From the NCBI GenBank assembly GCA_017308345.1, contig JAFKFE010000169.1:4258-13033 (forward strand): a stretch of 8,776 nucleotides of DNA. The letters run 5' to 3'. Source of the DNA: Alphaproteobacteria bacterium. Its GTDB lineage: Bacteria > Pseudomonadota > Alphaproteobacteria > Rhizobiales > Rhizobiaceae. The notes below the pieces were generated by a model that saw only the letters and a program-made list of their open reading frames with translations, had not been told where the DNA came from and searched no databases. Below, piece after piece: positions 1-6,138 of this stretch. Position 1 is the stretch's first letter. Every line of letters starts with the position of its first letter. Position numbers and translations under genes: made by a program.

Positions 1-753
1 GGCGCATAGACTAGCAAATGCATGGGGCCAGGGCTCTTCGATCTGGGTAGACGCTGCGGCCACATATTCCTCGATGGAACACGAGCGATAGTGGAGCGGC
101 TTGCCGATCGCCTCACTGTAGATGTCGCAGATATTATCGAAATCGAGCAGGCGATCGCCTGTGAAGATATGTGTTTCCGCAAATCTGTCAGGTCGAGCGG
201 CGACTGTCGCCACGGCGGCCGCGAATTCGTTGCGCGAGAGCGGCGCAAATTGCCCATAACTGGCGGGAAGCGCGAGTTCTCCGGAGGCCGCGTAAGGCAA
301 GAGCCAGTTGTCGAGAACGAACTCCGAATAGAGGCCGCATGCCAAAACGGTCGACGGCACGCCACAATGCGCCAGCTGCCGCTCCGTGTCGCGGTAGACA
401 GATGAGAAATAGAACGGCGACAGCTCACCCGTGTCGAGGATACTCGTAAAGACGATATGCCCCACCGCAGCCGCTGCCGCTGCCTCGATGGCATTGGCGT
501 GGTGTCGCCTCACGGCACTTGCCGCGCCATCGCTCGAAATCAGGACCAGAACGTCGACGCCCTCGAACGCTGGTCGAAGAGCACGGATGTCTTCATAATC
601 GGCGACGCGAAGCGGCATCGAAGCAGGCAATCGCTGGCGCGCGGTCGCGATATTGGCGTCCCGAACCATCGCGACCACGTTCTGACCGCGCCTGGCTAAT
701 TTGCGAGCAACTTCGCTGCCGATATGGCCTGTCGCTCCCGTGACCAGGATCAT
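1..753 (-). CDS. NmrA-type NAD(P)-binding SDR-family protein, 3' end beyond the window
   Basis: The reverse strand is open for 251 codons from an ATG at 753-751 to the window edge, so the C-terminus is missing. The protein begins MILVTGATGHIGSEVARKLA, with the glycine-rich GxxGxxG dinucleotide loop at residues 6-12 followed by a helix, as in atypical (extended) short-chain dehydrogenases. Later segments (around ..HANAIEAA.., ..HIVFTSIL.. and ..YRDTERQL..) follow the NmrA/QOR2-like pattern. These proteins bind NAD(P)(H) in the cytoplasm and act as quinone or azo reductases or as redox sensors. The classic YxxxK catalytic pair is not evident. Family members usually have about 280-300 residues, so 30-50 are probably missing. 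A GGGAG ribosome binding site lies just upstream of the chosen start. The gene is divergent from an ArsR-type regulator 82 bases away and may share its operator. Family call is firm; substrate is unknown. Confidence 0.88.
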   Translation of the reverse strand, partial: MILVTGATGHIGSEVARKLARRGQNVVAMVRDANIATARQRLPASMPLRVADYEDIRALRPAFEGVDVLVLISSDGAASAVRRHHANAIEAAAAAAVGHIVFTSILDTGELSPFYFSSVYRDTERQLAHCGVPSTVLACGLYSEFVLDNWLLPYAASGELALPASYGQFAPLSRNEFAAAVATVAARPDRFAETHIFTGDRLLDFDNICDIYSEAIGKPLHYRSCSIEEYVAAASTQIEEPWPHAFASLCA

Positions 754-773
754 CGCCGCTCCCAGTTTTCCGC

Positions 774-803
774 TTGACTCACATATATCCCGGTGGTTAT
801 ACG
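774..803 (+). promoter_or_regulatory. Candidate sigma70-type promoter of the ArsR cluster
   Basis: TTGACT (774-779, five of six matches to the -35 consensus) is followed after 18 bases by TATACG (798-803, four of six matches to the -10). Transcription would start near 810, inside the inverted repeat at 806-831, which is the usual arrangement for repression by a dimeric regulator. Inferred from sequence alone. Confidence 0.45.
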
Positions 804-811
804 AAAATCAA
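782..811 (-). promoter_or_regulatory. Candidate promoter of the NmrA-type gene
   Basis: Read on the reverse strand, TTGATT (complement of 806-811, four of six matches) and TATATG (complement of 782-787, four of six matches) are 18 bases apart and point toward the start at 753. The -35 element lies inside the left arm of the inverted repeat, so a protein bound there would block this promoter too. The match is modest. Confidence 0.35.
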
Positions 812-831
812 TAGCCAACGGGTTATTGATT
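806..831. promoter_or_regulatory. Inverted-repeat operator candidate between divergent genes
   Basis: AATCAATA (806-813) and TATTGATT (824-831) are perfect 8-bp inverted arms around a 10-base spacer. With one mismatch the symmetry extends inward to leave a 4-base centre. The size and AT-rich arms fit an operator for a winged-helix dimer such as the ArsR-type protein starting at 836. It covers the predicted start of the rightward transcript and the -35 element of the leftward one. Confidence 0.5.
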
Positions 832-835
832 GGAA

Positions 836-1159
836 ATGGCGACCGCGCACGATATGCTCTTCAGGACGCTTGCCGATCCGACAAGACGCGCCATCTTCGA
901 GCGTCTCTGCCGCCAGGGCGAGCAGACGGTCGGTGCCCTCACCGCCCAGGCTGGCGTGTCGCAGCCCGCGGTATCGAAGCATCTGGGCGTGCTCAAGGAG
1001 GCCGGACTGGTGCGCGACCGCCATGAAGGGCGCCAGACCCATTACAGTGCCCAGCTCAAGGCGCTTGCGCCGCTGATGGACTGGACGCGCGAGATGGCGG
1101 GGTTTTGGGAAAGCCGGTTCGACGACCTGGAGGTTCTGCTCAAAAGGATGGATCAATGA
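836..1159 (+). CDS. ArsR/SmtB-type transcriptional repressor without metal-binding motif
   Basis: The 107-residue cytoplasmic DNA-binding protein matches the usual ArsR-family length. It opens MATAHDMLFRTLADPTRRAI, a hallmark of the non-metal subgroup found beside SRPBCC genes. A helix-turn-helix spans about residues 31-50 (TVGALTAQAGVSQPAVSKHL) and a wing about 57-72. The ELCVCDL metal site of the arsenic and zinc sensors is absent and the only cysteine is C25, so a metal ligand is unlikely. The ATG at 836 was preferred over an in-frame TTG at 830, which lies in the operator arm. No good Shine-Dalgarno sequence precedes either, and an ATG at 854 also exists. The stop overlaps the next start as ATGA, indicating translational coupling. 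It probably represses its own cluster through the repeat at 806-831. Confidence 0.92.
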   Translation: MATAHDMLFRTLADPTRRAIFERLCRQGEQTVGALTAQAGVSQPAVSKHLGVLKEAGLVRDRHEGRQTHYSAQLKALAPLMDWTREMAGFWESRFDDLEVLLKRMDQ

Positions 1160-1566
1160 ATGAAGTGCCGGCTGGAACGCGCTCCGTCATTGTCGAGCGC
1201 GAGATACCTTTTCCGCCGGAAAGGATCTGGCGCGCGCTCACCCAGCCGCACCTCATCGCGGAATGGCTGATGAAGAACGACTTCAAGCCGGTCGTGGACC
1301 ATCGCTTCAACATGAGCGCGGACTGGGGCGGCGTCGACTGCCAGGTGCGGACGGTCGAGCCGAACAGGACACTGTCCTACAGCTGGGACACCAAGGACCT
1401 GGAGAGCGTGGTCACCTGGACGCTCACCCCGACGAGCACGGGCACGCATCTGCGCATGGAACAGGTTGGCTTCCGCACCGATCAGGAACCTTACTACCGC
1501 GGCGCCACGGTTGGCTGGAAGAGATACCTGGCGGCCTTGGAGGAAGTCCTCACCCGGCTCGACTGA
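1156..1566 (+). CDS. SRPBCC (AHSA1/Aha1 C-terminal-like) domain protein
   Basis: The 136-residue protein is essentially one START-like/SRPBCC fold. It has the opening strand (SVIVEREIPFPPERIWRALT, about 9-29), then the PHLIAEWLM helix (31-39), the central sheet including LSYSWD (73-78) and a long C-terminal helix ending WKRYLAALEEVLTRL (121-135). The fold forms a deep cavity for hydrophobic ligands. Bacterial members are mostly uncharacterised and should not be assumed to be Hsp90 co-chaperones. The start is the ATG of the ATGA overlap with the regulator, in preference to a longer in-frame start at 1105 deep inside it. An ArsR-SRPBCC pair is a recurrent bacterial arrangement, in which the SRPBCC protein may bind the signal or be the regulated effector. 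No signal peptide is seen. Confidence 0.92.
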   Translation: MNEVPAGTRSVIVEREIPFPPERIWRALTQPHLIAEWLMKNDFKPVVDHRFNMSADWGGVDCQVRTVEPNRTLSYSWDTKDLESVVTWTLTPTSTGTHLRMEQVGFRTDQEPYYRGATVGWKRYLAALEEVLTRLD

Positions 1567-1653
1567 ACGTCGCGGCCAACAACAGGACTGCTCGGAACCA
1601 CACGCTGTTTGGCAGGGCGGCACACCGCGGGCGTAGGCAATGGAGACATCGAA

Positions 1654-2046
1654 ATGAAGATCAAGCTGACCAGCATCTATGTCGACGACCAGGAAAAGGC
1701 TCTTGGTTTCTATACCGAAATTCTGGGCTTCACCAGGAAGGCCGACTTCACCAACGGGCCATTTCGCTGGCTGACCGTCACCTCGCCTGACGATCCGGAC
1801 GGCACTGAATTGCAACTGGCGCTGAACGACAATCCGGCGGCCAGGACCTATCAGCAGGCCATCTTCAAGCAGGGCCAGCCAGCGCTGATGCTGTTCACCG
1901 ACGACATCGAGGGCGACCATGAGCGCATCAAGGCCAATGGCGGCAATTTCGCCATGGCGCCGACCGCGGTGACCGGCGCGACCATCGCGCAGTTCGACGA
2001 CACCTGCGGCAACCTCATCCAGCTTTCGCAGCTGGCGCGCTGGTAG
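1654..2046 (+). CDS. VOC-superfamily (glyoxalase-fold) protein
   Basis: The 130-residue protein shows the paired beta-alpha-beta-beta-beta modules of the vicinal oxygen chelate superfamily: first module about 2-58 (IYVDDQEKALGFYTEILGF at 8-26), second about 75-127 (ALMLFTDDIEGDHERIKANG and CGNLIQLSQ). The usual metal ligands are poorly kept. The first histidine position is serine/isoleucine (TSIYV), E52 in ELQL is retained, and the final glutamate is Q123 in NLIQL. It may therefore not be a standard metal-dependent glyoxalase or dioxygenase, and could bind small molecules or confer resistance by sequestration. The ATG at 1654 has a GGAGA site at 1642-1646 with 7-base spacing, which favours it over an upstream in-frame start at 1609. 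It sits 87 bases after the SRPBCC gene in the same direction. Confidence 0.9.
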   Translation: MKIKLTSIYVDDQEKALGFYTEILGFTRKADFTNGPFRWLTVTSPDDPDGTELQLALNDNPAARTYQQAIFKQGQPALMLFTDDIEGDHERIKANGGNFAMAPTAVTGATIAQFDDTCGNLIQLSQLARW

Positions 2047-2085
2047 GCGACTTCATCCGTCTCGTCATTTGCCAGGGAGGTCAGA

Positions 2086-2307
2086 TTGAACTGGAGCAAG
2101 TGGATTCGCCAGCTTCACCGCTGGCTGTCGATCATCTTCACCGTCACGGTTATCGCCAATTTCGCCGCCATGGCCATGGGCCAGCCGCCCGCCTGGATCG
2201 TCTATTCGCCATTGATTCCGCTTTTCCTGCTGCTGTTCAGCGGGCTCTATATGTTCGTGCTGCCCTACGCCACCAGACGGCGCGGTGAGCGCGAGGACCC
2301 GGCCTGA
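2086..2307 (+). CDS. Small two-helix inner-membrane protein of unknown function
   Basis: The 73-residue protein starts at a TTG preceded by a strong GGGAGG site (2075-2080, 5-base spacing). There are two hydrophobic helices at about 11-31 (HRWLSIIFTVTVIANFAAM) and 38-60 (WIVYSPLIPLFLLLFSGLYM), and a positively charged tail (TRRRGERE), which suggests a hairpin with both ends in the cytoplasm. The RQLHRWLS start resembles the first helix of PepSY-type membrane proteins, but the protein is far too short for that family and the resemblance is weak. Its stop overlaps the next start as TGATG, so translation is probably coupled. Coding is supported by the ribosome binding site, the coupling and the membrane-protein composition. 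I do not recognise a named family. Confidence 0.8.
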   Translation: MNWSKWIRQLHRWLSIIFTVTVIANFAAMAMGQPPAWIVYSPLIPLFLLLFSGLYMFVLPYATRRRGEREDPA

Positions 2308-2756
2308 TGGCGAAGGTGAAGCCAACGCAGGGCGCGGCCGGTTCTCCGGAACCGGACCCAGTCCTGCTTTCAGGCGGCAACCCGCGGATCGCCAAGGGCC
2401 ATGGCGATGCGCCCGTGCAGGCCTATATCGCGGCGATGCCGGGATGGAAGAGCGAGGTCGGGTGCCGGCTCGACCGGCTCATCGTGCAAGCCGTCCCCGG
2501 CGTGCAAAAGGCCGTCAAATGGAACTCCCCATTTTATGGGATGGAAGGCGAAGGCTGGTTTCTCGGCATCCACTGTTTTGCCGGATACATCAAGGCGGCC
2601 TTCTTCCGAGGCCTGTCGCTCAAACCCGTGCCGCCGGTCGAATCCAGAAGCAAGGACACGCGCTATCTGCATATCCACGATCACGACCGGCTCGACGAGG
2701 AGCAATTCATTTCCTGGGTGAGGCAGGCGAGCCAGTTGCCTGGCGAACGGATGTAA
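2307..2756 (+). CDS. DUF1801 (YdhG-like) protein, first copy
   Basis: The 149-residue soluble protein has a flexible Pro/Gly-rich lead of about 30 residues. The DUF1801 pattern follows: a helix (VQAYIAAMPGWKSEVGCRLD, 37-56), the hallmark VQKAVKWNSPFYGMEGEGWF (66-85), and a strand with GYIKAAFFRG (93-102). A histidine-rich stretch, YLHIHDHDRLDEEQF (120-134), comes before the terminal helix. DUF1801 proteins are small alpha/beta proteins without an established biochemical role. H122, H124, D125, H126 and D127 could in principle bind metal, which is inference. The start overlaps the preceding stop by one base (TGATG), placing it in the same transcription unit. The relation to the second copy downstream is distant. 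Confidence 0.87.
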   Translation: MAKVKPTQGAAGSPEPDPVLLSGGNPRIAKGHGDAPVQAYIAAMPGWKSEVGCRLDRLIVQAVPGVQKAVKWNSPFYGMEGEGWFLGIHCFAGYIKAAFFRGLSLKPVPPVESRSKDTRYLHIHDHDRLDEEQFISWVRQASQLPGERM

Positions 2757-2835
2757 GCGCGCGAAGGATCAAGCGCCGTATCCCCGAAAGGGCCATGATG
2801 GCGATCTCTTATCCAGCATCGAGGGAGAGACGGAC

Positions 2836-3234
2836 ATGCAGGAAGACGGCGAACGGGACGGCAAGTCCGCGTCCGAGCTGATCGACCGAAGGATCAGGGA
2901 ACTCGGCGACTGGCGCGGCGAGACGCTTGCCCGGCTCCGTGCCCTGATCAGGCAAGCCGCGCCGGACGCCATCGAGACGTGGAAATGGCGCGGCGTGCCG
3001 GTCTGGGAGGATACGGGCATTATCTGCACCGGCGAGACCTACAAGGCCGTCGTCAAGCTGACCTTCGCCAGGGGCGCGGCGCTGCCCGATCCGGCGAAGC
3101 TCTTCAACTCCAGCCTCGAAGGCAACACCAGGCGCGCCATCGATTTCAAGCAAGGCGACGAGGTAGACGCCGACGCGCTGAAGGCGCTCGTCCGCGAAGC
3201 CGTGATTCTTAACAGATCCAGGGCCAAACGCTGA
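2836..3234 (+). CDS. DUF1801 (YdhG-like) protein, second copy
   Basis: The 132-residue soluble protein has a charged N-terminus, then SASELIDRRIRELGDWRGET (11-30) and LARLRALIRQAAPDAIETWK (31-50). The family core WKWRGVPVWEDTGIICTGET lies at 49-68, followed by AVVKLTFARGA (71-81), and a C-terminal part NSSLEGNTRRAIDFKQGDEV (91-110) typical of this DUF1801 branch. No enzymatic function is established for the family. The ATG at 2836 has a GGGAGA site a few bases upstream. It lies 79 bases after the first DUF1801 gene in the same direction and is probably the last gene of the ArsR-led cluster. It shares the fold but little identity with its neighbour and lacks its histidine-rich stretch, so a recent tandem duplication is unlikely. 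Confidence 0.87.
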   Translation: MQEDGERDGKSASELIDRRIRELGDWRGETLARLRALIRQAAPDAIETWKWRGVPVWEDTGIICTGETYKAVVKLTFARGAALPDPAKLFNSSLEGNTRRAIDFKQGDEVDADALKALVREAVILNRSRAKR

Positions 3235-3486
3235 GAGACCGGAGGGCGCCACCGGATGGATGCCGCCGCTTTTTCTACGCGTTCGAAGGCAAGCCGTGTG
3301 AAAGGCCGGTATAGACGGATCGTAAAACAGATACCGAACAAATTTATCGCCTGTTAAGTCCGGCGCATTATCTGGATTATTGTTGCCGATAACTCGACGA
3401 CATGCGGGGAAGAACATCGTCTCAACCGGCGGATGAGCCAGTCGGACAGACACCGAGGGGGCCAGCACAAGCTCCATGGGAATGCG
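3235..3486. other. Intergenic region between the ArsR-led cluster and the GGDEF/EAL gene
   Basis: The first part may hold a weak intrinsic terminator: a short GC stem (GGCG at 3245-3248, CGCC at 3264-3267) followed closely by five T residues (3270-3274). From about 3310 to 3400 the sequence is clearly more AT-rich than its surroundings and probably carries the promoter of the next gene, though I find no convincing -35/-10 pair. A 6-bp inverted repeat, CGGTAT (3307-3312) and ATACCG (3331-3336), could be a regulator site but is short enough to be chance. The downstream reading frame extends back to an ATG at 3433. Confidence 0.4.
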
Positions 3487-4710
3487 ATGAAGCTCTCATC
3501 GACCGATGCCGGTCCGCGTCTGATAGGGCTGGTCTGGCCCTTTGTCGCGGTGGTTCTGATCCAGGCACTGGTCGCGACCCTCAGCCTTCACACATTGTCG
3601 GCGGTCCGCGCCTATGTCGGCGGCGAAAGCCAGTGGTCGAAAGGGCAGAAGCACGCCATCTATTTCCTGAACCTTTATGCCGATACCGGCCAGGACGAGT
3701 ATTTCAGCGAATATCGCCAGGCCATCGCCGTGCCGCTTGCCGACGCCGTCGCGCGGCTCGCGCTCGAACAGCCCGAGCCCGACACGAAAGCGGCCCGGCT
3801 TGGCTTCCTTGGCGGCAACAACCATCCCGACGATGTCGCCGGCATGATCTGGCTGTTCCGGAATTTCCGGGGCGTCAGCTATCTCGATACCGCGATCCGC
3901 CACTGGACGGCGGCCGACGAGATGATCCTCGCCATAGAGAGACTTGGCGACGACATGCATCGAAGGCTCGAAAAGGGGCCGGCATCCGCGGCTGAGATCG
4001 GTGAGTGGAAAGCGGAAATCCACCAGTTGGACCGCCAGATCGGACCGCTTGCCAAGGCCTTTTCCGACAGCCTCGGCGAAGGATCCCGCTTCATCAGGAT
4101 GGCGCTGACGGCCGCCAACCTCGCGACCGCGGCCCTGCTTATCCTGCTCGCCGTCTGGCGCACGCGCAAGCAGATGAAGCAGCGTCAGGCGTTTCAGAGC
4201 GCCCTCAACGCCGAGCGCGAGCGTGCCCAGATCACGCTGGCGTCGATCGGCCAGGCCGTCATCAGCACCGATCCCGAGGGGCGGCTCGACTACATGAATG
4301 CCGTGGCGGAAAGGCTGCTTGCCCGCCCGCTGGCCGCCGCCAAGGGAAAACCGGTCAGTTCCCTGTTCCGCCTGGTCGACAAGGACAGCGGCGTCGAGGA
4401 GACGGATCTGATCCCTCGCCTGCTGGCGGGCGAGCCCCGCCGCTCCAATGTGCGCCCGCAGCTCTTGGAGCGTCCCGACGGCTCGGTCGTGCCGGTGGCG
4501 CTGAACGGCGCTCCACTGATTGTTTCAGGCCAGATCCTCGGTTGCGTTCTGGCCCTGCATGACATGACGCGCGAGCAGGATTACATCGAGCGCCTGTCGT
4601 GGCAGGCATCGCATGATGCGCTGACCGGGCTGGTCAACCGCCGGGACTTCGAGAGCCGGCTGGCGGACATGATCCGCGAAACGCCGGAAAGCCGCGCCGG
4701 CACGCGCTGA
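3487..4710 (+). CDS. Membrane sensor with PAS and N-terminal piece of a GGDEF domain (upstream part of a frameshifted GGDEF-EAL gene)
   Basis: The product has 407 residues. Helix 1 is at about 12-34, a periplasmic segment of about 170 residues follows (35-203), and helix 2 is at about 204-224. Next come a charged linker, a PAS domain (about 245-365; [17 protein letters not shown] near its start) and a linker helix. The opening of a GGDEF domain, [18 protein letters not shown], lies at 375-392. The frame then stops at TGA 4708-4710, before the first strand of the GGDEF core, so this piece cannot make c-di-GMP alone. The rest of the domain continues in another frame. An in-frame ATG at 3433 would add 18 residues. 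The ATG at 3487 is preferred because GGGA lies 5 bases upstream and its product enters helix 1 directly. The periplasmic part would sense an unknown signal. Probably a broken gene or sequence error. Confidence 0.85.
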   Translation: MKLSSTDAGPRLIGLVWPFVAVVLIQALVATLSLHTLSAVRAYVGGESQWSKGQKHAIYFLNLYADTGQDEYFSEYRQAIAVPLADAVARLALEQPEPDTKAARLGFLGGNNHPDDVAGMIWLFRNFRGVSYLDTAIRHWTAADEMILAIERLGDDMHRRLEKGPASAAEIGEWKAEIHQLDRQIGPLAKAFSDSLGEGSRFIRMALTAANLATAALLILLAVWRTRKQMKQRQAFQSALNAERERAQITLASIGQAVISTDPEGRLDYMNAVAERLLARPLAAAKGKPVSSLFRLVDKDSGVEETDLIPRLLAGEPRRSNVRPQLLERPDGSVVPVALNGAPLIVSGQILGCVLALHDMTREQDYIERLSWQASHDALTGLVNRRDFESRLADMIRETPESRAGTR

Positions 4711-4712
4711 TG
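4701..4712 (+). other. Frame break inside the GGDEF domain (TGATG junction)
   Basis: The upstream frame ends GCC GGC ACG CGC TGA. The downstream frame, read back from its ATG at 4710, gives CAC GCG CTG ATG TAT (4701-4714), that is [17 protein letters not shown] is the conserved first strand of GGDEF domains. Adding one C to GGCAC (about 4698-4703) makes GGC CAC and joins the halves as [17 protein letters not shown] without loss. The stop and the next ATG share an A (TGATG), so reinitiation could still yield the downstream product. Confidence 0.8.
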
Positions 4713-5975
4713 TATCTCGACCTCGACCAGTTCAAGCTGGTCAACGATACCTGCGGCCATGCAGCCGGCGACCAGCTGCTGCGCCAGATCTCGGTGCTGC
4801 TCGCCAACGAGCTGCCGCCCGGCGATATCCTGGCGAGACTGGGCGGCGACGAGTTCGGCGTGCTGCTCTTCGATTGCGATACCGACTGTGCCGCCGCCAC
4901 GGCCGAACGATTGCGCGCCACCGTCCAGGACCTGCATTTCTCCTGGGAGGGGCGTCCCTTCAACATCAGCGTCAGCATCGGCATGGTCGAGGTCGCCAAT
5001 ATCGGCATGACGCTGGAGGAGGTGCTCCGCGCGGCCGACGTCGCCTGCTACCTGGCGAAGGAAAAGGGCCGCAACCGTGTTCAGCTCCACAGCGACGGCG
5101 ACTCGGCACTTCGCGAGCGCTTCGGCGAGATGGCCTGGGTGCAGCGCCTGCATGCCGCGCTGGACGAGAACCGCTTCAGGCTGCATGCGCAGGAGATCGC
5201 GCCGCTGCGGGACGACGATATCCTGGAGCGCGGCGCGCATATCGAAATCCTGGTCAGGCTGACCGACGAGGACGGCAGCTTCGTCACCCCGCAAAGCTTC
5301 ATTCCCGCGGCGGAGCGCTATGGATTGATGCCGGCGATCGACCGCTGGGTGGTGCGCAACACCTTCGCTGCCTTGGCGGCCAGGCGCGCCGACCCGCATG
5401 CGACGCAGGTATCCACCTGCGCGATCAACCTCTCCGGCGCCACCTTCGGCGACGAGACGTTTCTCGGCTTCATGCGCGAGCAGTTCGCCGCGCATGGCAT
5501 TGCGCCCGAAACGATTTGCCTGGAGATCACCGAGACCAGCGCCATCGCCAATCTGACCGAGGCCATGCGCTTCATTGCCGACCTGCGCGGGCTCGGCTGC
5601 CGCTTCGCGCTCGACGATTTCGGCTCCGGCATGTCGTCCTTCGCCTATCTGAAGCACTTGCCGGTCGACTACCTCAAGATCGACGGCGGCTTCGTCAAGG
5701 ACATGCTCGACGACCGCATCGACCGCGCGATGGTCGAGATGATCCATCACATCGGCAAGGTGACGGGAAAGCGCACCATCGCGGAATTCGTGGAAAGCGA
5801 CGGCATCCTCGACGCCTTGAAAGCGATCGGCGTCGACTATGCGCAGGGCTACGCGATCGCGCGGCCCCAGCCATTCGACGCGGCAACGGTCCTGCGCGGC
5901 AGGCAGGCAGCGCAGACTGCGATGACGGATGCCTGGGACACGTTGGCCAAGACGTTGCGCCGCAAGGCTGGCTAG
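4710..5975 (+). CDS. GGDEF (core) and EAL domain protein, c-di-GMP phosphodiesterase half of the frameshifted gene
   Basis: The 421-residue ORF holds most of a GGDEF domain (1-125), with GGDEF at 45-49, and a complete EAL domain (about 140-395). The inhibitory I-site RxxD is not kept: D39 is present but position 36 is proline. The EAL signature is EIL (179-181). Residues expected to bind metal and substrate or act in catalysis are all in place: E179, N240 (INLSG), E272 (EITE), D302 and D303 (DDFGSG), K323 (YLKID), E359 (AEFVES) and Q379 (DYAQGY). Hydrolysis of c-di-GMP to pGpG is therefore likely if the protein is made. The domain order and the frame junction show that it belongs with the preceding ORF as a membrane sensor-PAS-GGDEF-EAL protein. 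On its own it would be cytosolic and lack the first GGDEF helix. The ATG lies in a TGATG overlap; no strong ribosome binding site is evident. Confidence 0.88.
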   Translation: MYLDLDQFKLVNDTCGHAAGDQLLRQISVLLANELPPGDILARLGGDEFGVLLFDCDTDCAAATAERLRATVQDLHFSWEGRPFNISVSIGMVEVANIGMTLEEVLRAADVACYLAKEKGRNRVQLHSDGDSALRERFGEMAWVQRLHAALDENRFRLHAQEIAPLRDDDILERGAHIEILVRLTDEDGSFVTPQSFIPAAERYGLMPAIDRWVVRNTFAALAARRADPHATQVSTCAINLSGATFGDETFLGFMREQFAAHGIAPETICLEITETSAIANLTEAMRFIADLRGLGCRFALDDFGSGMSSFAYLKHLPVDYLKIDGGFVKDMLDDRIDRAMVEMIHHIGKVTGKRTIAEFVESDGILDALKAIGVDYAQGYAIARPQPFDAATVLRGRQAAQTAMTDAWDTLAKTLRRKAG

Positions 5976-6024
5976 AGCATGATCCCGAAAAGTGGGAACC
6001 GGCTTTCGGAGAAAGATCATGCTC
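5975..6024. repeat. Rhizobial-type palindromic intergenic repeat, first unit
   Basis: Perfect 10-bp inverted arms, GAGCATGATC (5975-5984) and GATCATGCTC (6015-6024), flank an inner pair, CCGAAA (5985-5990) and TTTCGG (6004-6009). The result is a long interrupted hairpin. I recognise this sequence type from memory as a highly repeated intergenic element of Mesorhizobium and other rhizobia; copy number cannot be seen here. It begins at the stop codon of the EAL ORF, so the hairpin may also act as a terminator or stabilise the message end. Confidence 0.8.
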
Positions 6025-6035
6025 CAACAAAGAGT

Positions 6036-6076
6036 TAGATCATGATGGCGATTCAACGAAACGCCATCATGATCTA
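6036..6076. repeat. Second palindrome of the composite intergenic repeat
   Basis: TAGATCATGATGGCG (6036-6050) and CGCCATCATGATCTA (6062-6076) are perfect 15-bp inverted arms with an 11-base loop. The GATCATG core is shared with the first unit 11 bases upstream, so the two hairpins probably form one composite element. It lies between convergent genes (EAL ORF rightward, GNAT leftward) and could terminate both. Confidence 0.8.
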
Positions 6077-6138
6077 GACTTCCGACAGTTCGCCGTCTCG
6101 AAGAAACCGCCGAACCCGCCCGTTTTCCGAGGAATGCC

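Noticed and set aside
22..699. Several forward open frames in the first 700 bases
   Set aside because: They lie opposite the NmrA-type gene, whose reverse frame is open throughout with a clear nucleotide-binding loop.
836..1159. Arsenic or other metal sensing by the ArsR-type protein
   Set aside because: The ELCVCDL-type site is absent, only one cysteine is present, and no arsenate reductase or efflux gene is nearby.
1153..1920. A 255-codon open frame on the reverse strand opposite the SRPBCC and VOC genes
   Set aside because: It runs antisense to two well-supported families, has arginine/glycine/alanine-rich shadow composition and no recognisable motif.
4581..6056. A 491-codon open frame on the reverse strand opposite the EAL gene
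   Set aside because: It is a typical GC-rich shadow frame opposite a gene with a full set of catalytic motifs. Its start lies inside the palindromic repeat.
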